A program made the translations under genes and the position numbers. The notes beneath the pieces are model-generated. The model made no database searches. It was given only the letters and a program-made list of their open reading frames with translations, and was not told the DNA's origin. From positions 1 to 29,003 of the forward strand of contig JBLHGU010000046.1 in NCBI GenBank assembly GCA_047615875.1: DNA of 29,003 bases. The letters are read 5' to 3'. The stretch is from JBLHGU01 sp047615875 (lineage in GTDB: Bacteria; Pseudomonadota; Gammaproteobacteria; Arenicellales; CAJQKF01). Below are positions 8,552 through 16,755 of the stretch, piece by piece. Position 1 is the first letter of the stretch, and each line of letters begins with the position of its first letter.

Positions 8552-8564
8552 CGTTAAGCTATTG
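8546..8564 (+). terminator. Weak hairpin at end of FAD oxidoreductase gene
   Basis: CAATAGC (8546-8552) pairs with GCTATTG (8558-8564) around a GTTAA loop and includes the stop codon. The stem is short and AT-rich and no T tract follows, so it is at best a weak terminator; read-through into yadG is possible. Confidence 0.3.
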
Positions 8565-8614
8565 AAAACAAGAAATAATACCCCACCTAATTCATTTCGC
8601 TGTCAGATTTTTCC

Positions 8615-9553
8615 ATGCAACCCGCTCTCTCTATTTCTAATTTACAGAAGACCTATTCAAACGGCTTCTCGGCACTAAAGGGTATTGATCTTGAGGTCAC
8701 CGATGGCGATTTCTTTGCACTGCTAGGTCCCAATGGTGCAGGCAAATCCACTGCGATTGGAATTATTTGTTCACTGGTTAATAAGTCTGCAGGCAAAGTC
8801 TCGGTTTACGGCTATGACATCGATCGCCAGTTTGCGATGGCTAAGGCGCAGCTTGGCATAGTGCCTCAGGAATTTAACTTTAGCGTGTTCGAGACACCGC
8901 TACAGGTGGTTGTGAATCAGGCCGGGTATTACGGCATTGAACGCCGTGCTGCCCTTAAGCGTGCTGAAACTTACCTGCGAAAACTCGGTCTTTGGGAAAA
9001 GCGTAACGAGCAGAATCGGAGTTTATCCGGCGGCATGAAACGTCGACTCATGATCGCCCGCGCCTTGATTCACGAGCCGAGATTGTTAATTTTAGACGAG
9101 CCCACTGCCGGCGTAGATATCGAAATACGTCGTTCAATGTGGCAATTTCTCAAGGAGATAAACGATCAGGGCACAACCATTATTCTAACCACTCACTATC
9201 TGGAAGAAGCGGAATCTCTTTGTAGAAATATTGCAATCATTGATCATGGCGAGATTGCAGAAAATACCGATATGAAAAGTTTGTTGCGGCAGTTACAACA
9301 GGAGACCTATGTTCTCGATACCAATTCCAATATTATTGATCTGGATGGGCTGGACGAATTTCGTAAACTCGACGACACCACGCTTGAAGTAGATGTTGAA
9401 CGAGGCTCAGATCTAGGCGAAGTTTTCAATCGGCTTTCCAAACGCAACATAGCTATTACTAGCATGCGCAACAAATCTAATCGTCTGGAGCAATTATTTA
9501 TAAACCTGGTAGGCGATAGCCGCGCTAAAAGTGAAGGAGATTCCCGATCATGA
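8615..9553 (+). CDS. yadG: ABC transporter ATP-binding subunit, YadG type
   Basis: This 312-aa cytoplasmic ATPase energises an ABC-2 type exporter. Walker A is GPNGAGKST (38-46); the signature LSGGMKRRLMIARAL and Walker B LLILDEPTAGVD follow, then the switch His in TTHYLEEAE. The sequence tracks E. coli YadG closely, including VPQEFNF, VVNQAGYYGIERR and ANRLE-like residues near the C-terminus (SNRLEQLF). The last 4 bases overlap yadH (ATGA), a standard coupled pair. The natural substrate of YadGH is not established. Start chosen at the ATG that gives the family's N-terminus. Confidence 0.94.
   Translation: MQPALSISNLQKTYSNGFSALKGIDLEVTDGDFFALLGPNGAGKSTAIGIICSLVNKSAGKVSVYGYDIDRQFAMAKAQLGIVPQEFNFSVFETPLQVVVNQAGYYGIERRAALKRAETYLRKLGLWEKRNEQNRSLSGGMKRRLMIARALIHEPRLLILDEPTAGVDIEIRRSMWQFLKEINDQGTTIILTTHYLEEAESLCRNIAIIDHGEIAENTDMKSLLRQLQQETYVLDTNSNIIDLDGLDEFRKLDDTTLEVDVERGSDLGEVFNRLSKRNIAITSMRNKSNRLEQLFINLVGDSRAKSEGDSRS
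9535..9540 (+). promoter_or_regulatory. Ribosome binding site of yadH
   Basis: AGGAGA lies 9 bases before the yadH ATG at 9550, inside the end of yadG. It supports the overlapping start and independent ribosome loading. Confidence 0.7.
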
Positions 9554-10323
9554 TAAGTGCTAACAATCGAGTCGCTTTAAAGACAATTCTATTTAAGGAA
9601 ATTATGCGTTTTACCCGCATTTGGGCGCAAACCATACTTCCACCTGTTATAACTACCAGCCTGTACTTTGTTATTTTTGGCAACCTGATTGGCCCAAGGA
9701 TCGGACAGATGCAGGGTTTTGATTACATGGACTTCATCGTGCCGGGATTGATACTGATGTCAGTCATTACCAGCTCCTACGCCAACGTTTCGTCTTCATT
9801 TTTTAGTACCAAGTTTCAACGATCGATAGAAGAGATTCTGGTCTCCCCAACGCCATCCTACGTCATTCTGGCGGGCTATGTTGGTGGTGGCATGGCTCGC
9901 GGCATTGGGGTGGGTATTGCGGTGACCATTGTATCGATTCTATTCAGCGATCTTAAAGTACATAATTTTCTGGTGTTAACTTCTGTAGTCGTTCTAACTG
10001 CCACATTGTTTGCACTGGCTGGATTCACCAACGGTATTCTGGCACGCAAATTTGATGATGTTTCAATTGTGCCAACGTTTATTCTCACGCCACTAACTTA
10101 TCTTGGCGGTATCTTCTACTCGGTGAAACTGTTACCGGAGTTCTGGCAAACTGTATCATTGGGCAATCCGATACTTTATATGATCAATGCCTTTCGCTAT
10201 GGTTTCCTGGGCATCTCGGATATCGACCTTGCGTTTTCATACGGCATTATCGGTGTGTTTATAACCGTGCTATTCAGCTTTAACCTGATTCTATTGAATC
10301 GTGGTTATGGCATTCGTTCCTAA
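9550..10323 (+). CDS. yadH: ABC-2 type transporter permease, YadH type
   Basis: This 257-aa inner-membrane protein has about six hydrophobic helices and is the permease partner of YadG. Typical ABC-2 features include the N-terminal KTILFKEIMRFTRIWAQT, the segment FQRSIEEILVSPTPSY after helix 2, and PLTYLGGIFYSVKLLPEFW with NPILYMINAFRYGFLG, which match E. coli YadH. It starts at the ATGA overlap with yadG behind a good ribosome site. The glutaredoxin gene follows after 11 bases, so all four genes to 11257 probably form one transcript. Confidence 0.93.
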   Translation: MISANNRVALKTILFKEIMRFTRIWAQTILPPVITTSLYFVIFGNLIGPRIGQMQGFDYMDFIVPGLILMSVITSSYANVSSSFFSTKFQRSIEEILVSPTPSYVILAGYVGGGMARGIGVGIAVTIVSILFSDLKVHNFLVLTSVVVLTATLFALAGFTNGILARKFDDVSIVPTFILTPLTYLGGIFYSVKLLPEFWQTVSLGNPILYMINAFRYGFLGISDIDLAFSYGIIGVFITVLFSFNLILLNRGYGIRS

Positions 10324-10334
10324 GGTATTAGTCA

Positions 10335-10595
10335 ATGTCTGAAAAACTTTCCCTGTATTGTCGCGATTGGTGCGGTGCCTGTTATATGGTTAAGCGTACA
10401 GTGGACAAACTTAATGTAGAAATTGAAATTCGCGATATTTATAAACAACCAGAATTTTATGACGAACTGGTGCAGGCCCGTGGCCGTGGTACGGTTCCGG
10501 TATTACGTAAGGATTTTGCCGACGGCAGCAGTGAATGGATGCCGGAATCTCGCGATATAATCAACTTTTTAATCCAACACCAGCAACCAGCCTGA
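10335..10595 (+). CDS. Glutaredoxin-family protein
   Basis: This is an 86-aa thioredoxin-fold redox protein. The N-terminal strand leads to the active site DWCGACYM, with Cys13 and Cys16 (CGAC), preceded by an extra Cys9. The TVPVL cis-proline loop follows near residue 55, and the protein ends with the helix SRDIINFL. The CGAC centre differs from the classical CPYC of glutaredoxin, so substrate range may differ; its action with glutathione is inferred. It sits 11 bases after yadH and 2 bases before the HAD gene, in the same operon. Length and motif order fit a GrxC/NrdH-size protein. Confidence 0.85.
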   Translation: MSEKLSLYCRDWCGACYMVKRTVDKLNVEIEIRDIYKQPEFYDELVQARGRGTVPVLRKDFADGSSEWMPESRDIINFLIQHQQPA

Positions 10596-10597
10596 CT

Positions 10598-11257
10598 ATG
10601 TTACCCAGAACGCTGCCTTATCAGGCAGTAATTTTTGATATGGATGGGACCCTGGTTAATAGCGAGGATATTGCCCATCAAGTTCTATCTGATCATCTGG
10701 CCGAGTATCAGTACCCTATTGATGCTGAAACCAGTTGCCAGAGGTTTGCTGGTCGGAACATAACTGAGTGTCTTGCCGAAGTTAGCGACGAGATGGTGAC
10801 ACCTCTACCGGGTGACTTTGAGGATCAATTTCGACAGCGTTGTGCTAGCGCATTTGAGGCTGACTTACGGGCATTTGAAGGAGTCCACAAACTTCTGCAA
10901 GATATCCAGGCATCCGTCGCAATTGCTTCAAACGGGCCCAGGCACAAAATAGAATTAAATCTGAAAATTTCTGATCTGCAACAGTATTTCGGAAATAATA
11001 TTTTTAGCGCTTACGAAATAAGCTGTTGGAAGCCAGATCCTGGTCTGTTTCTAGCGGCAGCACAAGGGCTTGGCTGTAAGCCATCAGACTGCCTGGTTGT
11101 AGAGGACACATTGCACGGATTTAACGCCGCCAGAGCTGCCAATATGGACGTAGTGATATTTAACCCAGATCCGAGCAAAGCACCCATGCCGGAAAGCACC
11201 ACCACTTTCCAGCACTATGATCAGTTAAGTAACTTTCTGCGTAGTATTAATACGTAG
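10598..11257 (+). CDS. HAD-superfamily hydrolase, YieH / beta-phosphoglucomutase-like
   Basis: The chosen ATG at 10598 follows the glutaredoxin TGA by 2 bases and gives a 219-aa protein beginning just before HAD motif I, FDMDGTLVNSE (Asp14 nucleophile, Asp16). An earlier in-frame ATG at 10535 lies within the glutaredoxin gene and is unlikely. Motif II is AIASNGP, and motifs III and IV are KPDPGLF and VVEDTLHGFNAA. The helical cap between motifs I and II marks subclass I. The pattern, including the NGPRHK segment, resembles E. coli YieH (6-phosphogluconate phosphatase), but the substrate is not assured. The gene converges on the ATPase gene with 8 bases between stops. Confidence 0.88.
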   Translation: MLPRTLPYQAVIFDMDGTLVNSEDIAHQVLSDHLAEYQYPIDAETSCQRFAGRNITECLAEVSDEMVTPLPGDFEDQFRQRCASAFEADLRAFEGVHKLLQDIQASVAIASNGPRHKIELNLKISDLQQYFGNNIFSAYEISCWKPDPGLFLAAAQGLGCKPSDCLVVEDTLHGFNAARAANMDVVIFNPDPSKAPMPESTTTFQHYDQLSNFLRSINT

Positions 11258-11265
11258 TCACTTGC

Positions 11266-13680
11266 TTATAGATAAGCCGGCTCACTTTTCCCTGCGGACT
11301 TTCTCACATAGGGAGTCCAGACCAGACCAACCATCTCGACATTGATGTCGCTTGATTTGGCTCGCACAACCACTTCTTCCAGAGACTCATTTTGGGCATC
11401 GAAATTGACTTCAATTCCTGCCACATCGTCCTCGAAAGCCATACTGAGTTCTTCGATTTGCAACTTCACTGAATCGACCAGTTCCTGAGCTCTGGCCACG
11501 TCGGCGGATTCCTGACGCATACGCCCAGCCTTTTTGATTGCTGAGCCCACACGTGTAGCGGATGCACTGCTCACCCTTTTGCGGCCAAGGAACGCTCCAA
11601 GAATGGCGGTACCAAAAGATATCGCGGTATCAATCTTGCTAGTTTTCGCCTGTTCTTCCTGGGTTTCCACCTTCTGCTGTGCTCTCAACATACGGTTTTC
11701 CAGTATTGTCAGTTTTGATTCATAACGTTTGCGTAACTTCCCAGTTTCTATATCGCGCTTCTCGTGACCGGATAATTGCAGGCGTGAACGAAAATCCCCC
11801 TCACTTTCTTCGGGTTCAGAAACCAGCTTGAATTGCGTACTCTTGAATAACGTTATTGGGCAATCGGTTCGTAACCAACTCTTATATTTCTTGTTCCATC
11901 GAGGGTAACTTTTTGGCTTGCCAGCATTTGATGGTAACTCACCGAATTCGATATTATCAAGGCCTGTCTGTTCAAGATCTTGACTGGTAAAGTCCAGATG
12001 TTCGGCGTCATCCCAGGCGATGGCCACTGGGCCATCCTCAAACTCGCCAAGATGAAAGTAGTTCTTCTCGCCATTAATCTTATAGCGTGAGTTGTTGTAA
12101 CTTACCGTGGCTACACCGGCTATCTGAGGGTGATAAAAAATCACATCGCCATCATCGGTAGACCGAGTTACTGGTAGATAATATTGCTTCATGCCCGGTG
12201 GCAATACCGGTGCACCTGTCTGCAATACGTCTTTGATTTTTTTCCCAGCGGGTTGCAGTTTGGCCAGTTTGGCTTTGTAGCTGGCCATAAGTGATTTAAT
12301 CTGATCCCGGGTCAACGGGCCTGCCAGATAAGACAATACCCAGCGTGTAGAAAACACCACTGGTGACGATTCGTGCACGTTGTGTAGCAGGAAACGCCTT
12401 TTTCCGAGCCCCGCCAAGGTTCGTTCCATTTTGCCGCGATCGAATTCCGCACCGGCACTGGCGCCTTCCAATCCTTCCATTACTCGAGCCTTGTCACGCT
12501 CAGTCTGCAATCTGCCGATAAACCAGGTGCCGGTGTTGGACAGACCTTTGTAATCCAGATCCACTGGGTTTTGCGTGGCAAGCACCAAACCCACTCCATA
12601 GGCACGCGCCTGTTTTAGTAGCGTCAGAAACAGGACTTTGGATGGCGGATTACTAATTGGTGGCATGTAGCCAAAAATTTCGTCCATGTACAAAATTGCG
12701 CGTAAGCTGCCTGTACCCGTTTGCTTCCGCATCCAGGCTATCAGTTCGTTCAAAAGCATTGTGACGAAGAACATACGCTGTGAATCAGACAAATGCGCAA
12801 TCGACATAATCGATAGTTTGGGTTTGCCGTCTTCAGTAAACAGCAGTTTGCCAGCATCTAGATCTTCTCCCTGCATCCACACTTCAAAGCCTGGTGCTGC
12901 TAACAAATTGTTCAGTCGCATCGACAAAGCAAAACGATCCTGAGCCGGAAAAAACGAATCCAGATGCATTACACCAATCTTGTCGAAGCCTGGGTTTTGA
13001 ATGGCACCGATTAGGCCAGGAATATCCAGGCTGTTGCCATCATCCCATTGTCGCCTGAGGATATTGGCAAGAAGAATATGTTCACGGCTGCTCAGAGGGT
13101 CTGCATCGATACCCAGCAACGCCAGAATGCTGGTGGCTGTGGATTGCACACGCTCCCGATAGAGATCCTCATCCTCCATCAGTTGAAGAGGAGGAGCATT
13201 AAAGCTCTTCAAAACAGAAACTGGAATACCGGCGTTGCTGCCCGGCGTATAAATTGCCCGATCGACACTTTGTTGCAGACGCTTGATGCGCTCCTTACCT
13301 TGCCCCCAGTTATTTAGTCCGGTTTCCCATAGGCGAGCCTGATCAGCGGCGTGCTGTTGCACGGTCTTACCATTATTTGCAGCATCCTGTGGATTAACCC
13401 ATGGCTCCAGATCGGTGCCTTCAAGATTAGGATAGGTCAGCAGACAATTGCCCATATCACCCTTTGGGTCGATGGCAATCACTGGAATCTTATCAATAGC
13501 CGCTTCTTCTAGAAGACCGATGCCAAGACCCGTCTTACCACTGCCTGTCATACCGATAATTACAGCGTGAGTGTTCAGATCCTTACTATCGTAAAGAATC
13601 AGATCTTCATTTTGTTTGTCCGCTTCCATATCGTAGGACTTACCTAAATAGAAAGCGCCAAGTTTTTCGTAATCTTGCAT
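11266..13680 (-). CDS. HerA/FtsK-type ATP-binding protein with C-terminal coiled coil
   Basis: This 804-aa protein has a RecA/FtsK-fold motor. Walker A is GMTGSGKT (43-50), followed by IPVIAIDPKGDMGN. Walker B is AILYMDEIFGYMPP (about residue 325), and a downstream LATQNPVDLDYKGLSN segment matches HerA/VirB4-like sensors. The C-terminal third is charged and probably coiled coil (about 645-775). It is interrupted by a hydrophobic glycine-rich stretch, TAISFGTAILGAFLGRK, that could contact membrane or form a hairpin. An AGAGGA ribosome site lies 5 bases before the ATG. No SIR2, nuclease or other defence partner is adjacent, so a HerA antiviral system is not supported. The role is unknown; DNA translocation is plausible. 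Confidence 0.82.
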   Translation of the reverse strand: MQDYEKLGAFYLGKSYDMEADKQNEDLILYDSKDLNTHAVIIGMTGSGKTGLGIGLLEEAAIDKIPVIAIDPKGDMGNCLLTYPNLEGTDLEPWVNPQDAANNGKTVQQHAADQARLWETGLNNWGQGKERIKRLQQSVDRAIYTPGSNAGIPVSVLKSFNAPPLQLMEDEDLYRERVQSTATSILALLGIDADPLSSREHILLANILRRQWDDGNSLDIPGLIGAIQNPGFDKIGVMHLDSFFPAQDRFALSMRLNNLLAAPGFEVWMQGEDLDAGKLLFTEDGKPKLSIMSIAHLSDSQRMFFVTMLLNELIAWMRKQTGTGSLRAILYMDEIFGYMPPISNPPSKVLFLTLLKQARAYGVGLVLATQNPVDLDYKGLSNTGTWFIGRLQTERDKARVMEGLEGASAGAEFDRGKMERTLAGLGKRRFLLHNVHESSPVVFSTRWVLSYLAGPLTRDQIKSLMASYKAKLAKLQPAGKKIKDVLQTGAPVLPPGMKQYYLPVTRSTDDGDVIFYHPQIAGVATVSYNNSRYKINGEKNYFHLGEFEDGPVAIAWDDAEHLDFTSQDLEQTGLDNIEFGELPSNAGKPKSYPRWNKKYKSWLRTDCPITLFKSTQFKLVSEPEESEGDFRSRLQLSGHEKRDIETGKLRKRYESKLTILENRMLRAQQKVETQEEQAKTSKIDTAISFGTAILGAFLGRKRVSSASATRVGSAIKKAGRMRQESADVARAQELVDSVKLQIEELSMAFEDDVAGIEVNFDAQNESLEEVVVRAKSSDINVEMVGLVWTPYVRKSAGKSEPAYL

Positions 13681-13744
13681 TTTTATCCTCTGGCTAACAG
13701 GTCTGTGTTGACGAATCGGCGGTCGTCATAGTTAGAATTTACGT

Positions 13745-13779
13745 AAAAAAGGTTACCACGGCTAACTGTGTTATCACAG
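13745..13779 (-). terminator. Possible terminator downstream of aguB
   Basis: On the minus strand, CTGTG (13779-13775) and CACAG (13770-13766) form a 5-bp stem around ATAA. A run of six T follows later (13750-13745). The stem is short and separated from the T tract, so termination is uncertain. The 115-base gap to the ATPase gene does suggest a transcript boundary here. Confidence 0.3.
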
Positions 13780-13795
13780 CCAACAAAATAGCCTG

Positions 13796-14653
13796 TTACT
13801 CAACAAGAGCGCTATACAGCTCCGGGCGTCTATCACGAAACACACCCCAGGCGCGGCGAGTTTCGGCAATCTCATCCAGATCAAAACTGCTAGTCAGGAC
13901 GGTTTCGGATTGTCTATCTGCGACCGCCACTTTATTTCCACACCAATCGCTGATAAACGAGCAACCATAAAAGGTAACTTGTGTGCCGTTATCCGCAGTT
14001 TCGGTTCCAATGCGATTGGATGCCAGTAACGGCATTAAATTCGCACCGGCATGACCACACATCACATTTTGCCAATGAGCACTGGAATCATACTCTGGTG
14101 TAGGGGGTTCCGAGCCAATAGCGGTGGGGTACATTAGTATCTCGGCACCCAAAAGTGCCATGGATCTGGCGGACTCAGGAAACCATTGATCCCAACAAAT
14201 GCCAGCACCGATTCTGCCAAACCGGGTATCCCATACTTTGAAACCGGTGTTACCAGGGCTGAAGTAAAATTTTTCCTGATAACCCGGGCCATCAGGAATA
14301 TGACTTTTTCTGTAAAGCCCGAGTGTGCTGCCATCAGCATCAATCATCGCCAGACTATTGAACTGCCGATTGCCTTCAAGCTCAAAAAAACTTAAGGGTA
14401 AAACCACATTATGCTTTCGAGAAATCTGCTGAAAATGCTCGATCAAGGGATTATTCTTGAACGGTTTTGCCATGGCAAAATGTTTGGTGGTTTGCTCCTT
14501 GCAAAAATAGGGTGCGTGAAATAACTCCTGTAGTAGCACTATATTTGCGCCCTTGTTTGCTGCCTGCTCTACCAATAATTCAGCTCGGCCTATATTGGCA
14601 TCCAAATCATCTTCACAGACCATCTGAGTTGCTGCGACCGTTACATTTCTCAC
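13796..14653 (-). CDS. aguB: N-carbamoylputrescine amidohydrolase
   Basis: This 285-aa nitrilase-superfamily enzyme converts N-carbamoylputrescine to putrescine, CO2 and ammonia in the cytoplasm. The Glu-Lys-Cys triad is visible: Glu43 in LLQELFHAPYF, Lys in LYRKSHIPDGPGY, and Cys in GAGICWDQWFPES. The AguB-type substrate region (QEKFYFSPGNTGF, YPTAIGSEP) is also present. Length is normal. The gene starts 12 bases beyond the speB stop, so the two are co-transcribed. AguB normally works after agmatine deiminase (AguA), which is not in the window, whereas SpeB makes putrescine directly. A related C-N hydrolase activity cannot be excluded. Confidence 0.9.
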   Translation of the reverse strand: MRNVTVAATQMVCEDDLDANIGRAELLVEQAANKGANIVLLQELFHAPYFCKEQTTKHFAMAKPFKNNPLIEHFQQISRKHNVVLPLSFFELEGNRQFNSLAMIDADGSTLGLYRKSHIPDGPGYQEKFYFSPGNTGFKVWDTRFGRIGAGICWDQWFPESARSMALLGAEILMYPTAIGSEPPTPEYDSSAHWQNVMCGHAGANLMPLLASNRIGTETADNGTQVTFYGCSFISDWCGNKVAVADRQSETVLTSSFDLDEIAETRRAWGVFRDRRPELYSALVE

Positions 14654-14664
14654 TTAGTACTCCG

Positions 14665-15627
14665 CTATTTTTCCAAACCACTGCGTTTACGAAATGAACG
14701 CAAACAAAAGTAATCGTGTATCAGGTGGGCAGCCGCAAGACTGGTGATCTCTGCCATGTCAAAGGGCGGACTAACCTCTACCAGATCCATGCCAATAAAA
14801 TTGATATCAACCAACCCACGAATAATTCTTTGGGCCTGCCAGGTTGAAAGGCCACCACAAACCGGCGTGCCTGTGCCAGGGGCGAATGCCGGATCCAGAC
14901 AATCGATATCGAAAGTTAGATAAGCCTTGTTGTCACCGACGATCTCCAGCACCTTCTCTATCACTGCCTTTGGCCCATTTTCGTGCACGAAATCGGCATC
15001 GAGAATATTAAAGCCATGAGTTTTGTCATTGTTCGTACGCAGGCCAATTTGTACCGACCTCGATGGATCCACCAGCCCCTCCTTAGCAGCATGATAAAAC
15101 ATCGTGCCGTGATCGATGCGGAGTTCCTCGTCTTCCCAACTATCAGAGTGAGCATCGAAATGAACTAGTGACAGAGGACCATGAACTTTGTGGTGAGCTT
15201 TTAACAGCGGATAACTGACAAAATGATCGCCGCCCATACTGAGCATGGATGTGCCTGTTGCAAGTATTTTGTCTGCATAGCTTTCGATGGCCGCTGGAAT
15301 AGTCTCCGGCTTGCCGTGATCAAACGCACAGTCTCCACAGTCCACCACGGCCAAATTCTCGAAGGGATCAAAGCCCCATGGCCAGGTACCACCATTCCAG
15401 GAAAGGTTAGTTGATGCCGCACGGATGCCACGGGGACCAAACCGGCTACCGGGCCGATTGGTAACCGCCATATCAAAAGGGATGCCACACACTGCAATAT
15501 CAATGCCGTCCAATTGGCGCGAGTATTGGCGCCTGAAAAGACTCAGGGCTCCGGCATAGGTTGCTTCGTGCCCCATGCCGTAGGGGCTTTTTGCGGTAAA
15601 TGCACTATCACCTTCTTGATCAAACAT
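14665..15627 (-). CDS. speB: Agmatinase
   Basis: This 320-aa ureohydrolase cleaves agmatine to putrescine and urea. All manganese-site motifs are present: SMGGDHFVSYP, VHFDAHSDSWE and TFDIDCLDPAFAPGTGTP. The protein follows E. coli SpeB closely throughout, including GIPFDMAVTNRPGSRFGP, VDCGDCAF, IDHGTMFYHAAKEGL and SVQIGLRTNND. That supports agmatinase over arginase or guanidinobutyrase, though substrate shifts occur in the family. It lies 32 bases after fbaB and 11 before aguB on the same strand, so a shared transcript is likely. Confidence 0.93.
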   Translation of the reverse strand: MFDQEGDSAFTAKSPYGMGHEATYAGALSLFRRQYSRQLDGIDIAVCGIPFDMAVTNRPGSRFGPRGIRAASTNLSWNGGTWPWGFDPFENLAVVDCGDCAFDHGKPETIPAAIESYADKILATGTSMLSMGGDHFVSYPLLKAHHKVHGPLSLVHFDAHSDSWEDEELRIDHGTMFYHAAKEGLVDPSRSVQIGLRTNNDKTHGFNILDADFVHENGPKAVIEKVLEIVGDNKAYLTFDIDCLDPAFAPGTGTPVCGGLSTWQAQRIIRGLVDINFIGMDLVEVSPPFDMAEITSLAAAHLIHDYFCLRSFRKRSGLEK

Positions 15628-15659
15628 ATTTGTAACTGCTTCCTAAAAATTGAAACACA

Positions 15660-16709
15660 CTAAGCGATTGATACCGCATCATCCAGATACACATCCTGAA
15701 TAGCGTTCAACAACTCAATCCCTTCAGACATGGGTTTCTGAAAGGCTTTACGCCCTGAAATCAAACCCATGCCACCGGCACGTTTATTGATAACCGCAGT
15801 TTTAACTGCCTGGGCAAGATCATTTTTACCAGACCCACCGCCGGAATTGATTAAACCAGCACGACCCATATAGCAATTGGCCACCTGATAACGTACCAGA
15901 TCAATTGGGTGGTCAGTGGTTAGTTCACTGTAAACCTTCGGGTGGGTTTTACCAAAACCGACTGCGTTGTAACCACCATTATTCTCGGCCTGTTTTTGCT
16001 TAACAATATCGGCTTCAATGGTTGCAGCAAGATGATTGGCCTGACCGGTCAGGTCTGATGCTGCATGATAATCAACACCGTCTTTGTTAAATCCACTGTT
16101 TCTGAGATAGGCCCATAAAATAGTTACCATGCCCAGTTCGTGGGCACGTTGAAATGCATCGCTTATTTCTTCAATTTGACGACGACAATCTTCCGATCCA
16201 AAATAAATAGTAGCGCCAACAGCAACCGCGCCCAGATCAAAGCAACGTTCCACGGATGTGAACATGGTTTGATCGTGAATGTTGGGGTAGGTCAGCAACT
16301 CATTGTGGTTCAACTTAACCACAAACGGAATCTTGTGAGCATATTTGCGTGACATCGAACCCAGTACACCAACCGTAGACGCCACCGCATTACAGCCTCC
16401 ATCAATGGCGAGCTTAATAATGTTTTCCGGGTCAAAGAAAGCTGGATTCGGGGCGAATGATGCGCCAGCGCTGTGTTCAATACCCTGATCTACTGGCAAG
16501 ATTGAAACATAACCTGTACCACCAAGTCGGCCATGATCGAACACTTGCTGCATGCTTCTTAAGACACCCGGCTTAATAGCTTTATCAGACATTACGCGAT
16601 CCACATAATCTGCGCCCGGCAGCGAAAGTAATTGGTTATCGATGGTTTTACATTGATGGTTGAGTAGCGAATTCGCTTCATCGCCCAACAGGGCCTGGAT
16701 ATCAGTCAT
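15660..16709 (-). CDS. fbaB: Class I fructose-bisphosphate aldolase, FbaB/DhnA type
   Basis: This 349-aa Schiff-base aldolase cleaves fructose 1,6-bisphosphate to two triose phosphates. It aligns with E. coli FbaB along its whole length: MTDIQALLGDEANSLL at the start, then SILPVDQGIEHSAGASFAPN, VVKLNHNELLTYPN, AVGATIYFGSED, ILWAYLRNSGF, AENNGGYNAV and INKRAGGMGLISGRKAF. Start and length match the family exactly. Its placement between an oxygenase gene (46 bases upstream) and speB (32 bases downstream) is unusual and points to a combined central-carbon/polyamine transcript. Confidence 0.96.
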   Translation of the reverse strand: MTDIQALLGDEANSLLNHQCKTIDNQLLSLPGADYVDRVMSDKAIKPGVLRSMQQVFDHGRLGGTGYVSILPVDQGIEHSAGASFAPNPAFFDPENIIKLAIDGGCNAVASTVGVLGSMSRKYAHKIPFVVKLNHNELLTYPNIHDQTMFTSVERCFDLGAVAVGATIYFGSEDCRRQIEEISDAFQRAHELGMVTILWAYLRNSGFNKDGVDYHAASDLTGQANHLAATIEADIVKQKQAENNGGYNAVGFGKTHPKVYSELTTDHPIDLVRYQVANCYMGRAGLINSGGGSGKNDLAQAVKTAVINKRAGGMGLISGRKAFQKPMSEGIELLNAIQDVYLDDAVSIA

Positions 16710-16755
16710 GGGAAAATCCTTTGGTAATTAATAGAAAAACTTGATCGACGATTGA

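Noticed and set aside
10535..10597. HAD hydrolase starting at ATG 10535
   Set aside because: This region is the end of the glutaredoxin gene; the ATG at 10598 is 2 bases after its stop and gives a normal HAD N-terminus.
11266..13680. HerA-based antiviral defence system
   Set aside because: No SIR2, DUF4297, nuclease or other effector partner lies next to the ATPase; neighbours are metabolic genes.
13766..13779. CRP binding site (TGTG...CACA)
   Set aside because: The spacing between half-sites is four bases rather than the six plus of the TGTGA-N6-TCACA consensus, and it is better read as a small hairpin.
14134..15503. Several antisense frames of 60-100 codons over speB and aguB
   Set aside because: They lie wholly inside well-supported genes, have no family resemblance and no ribosome sites.
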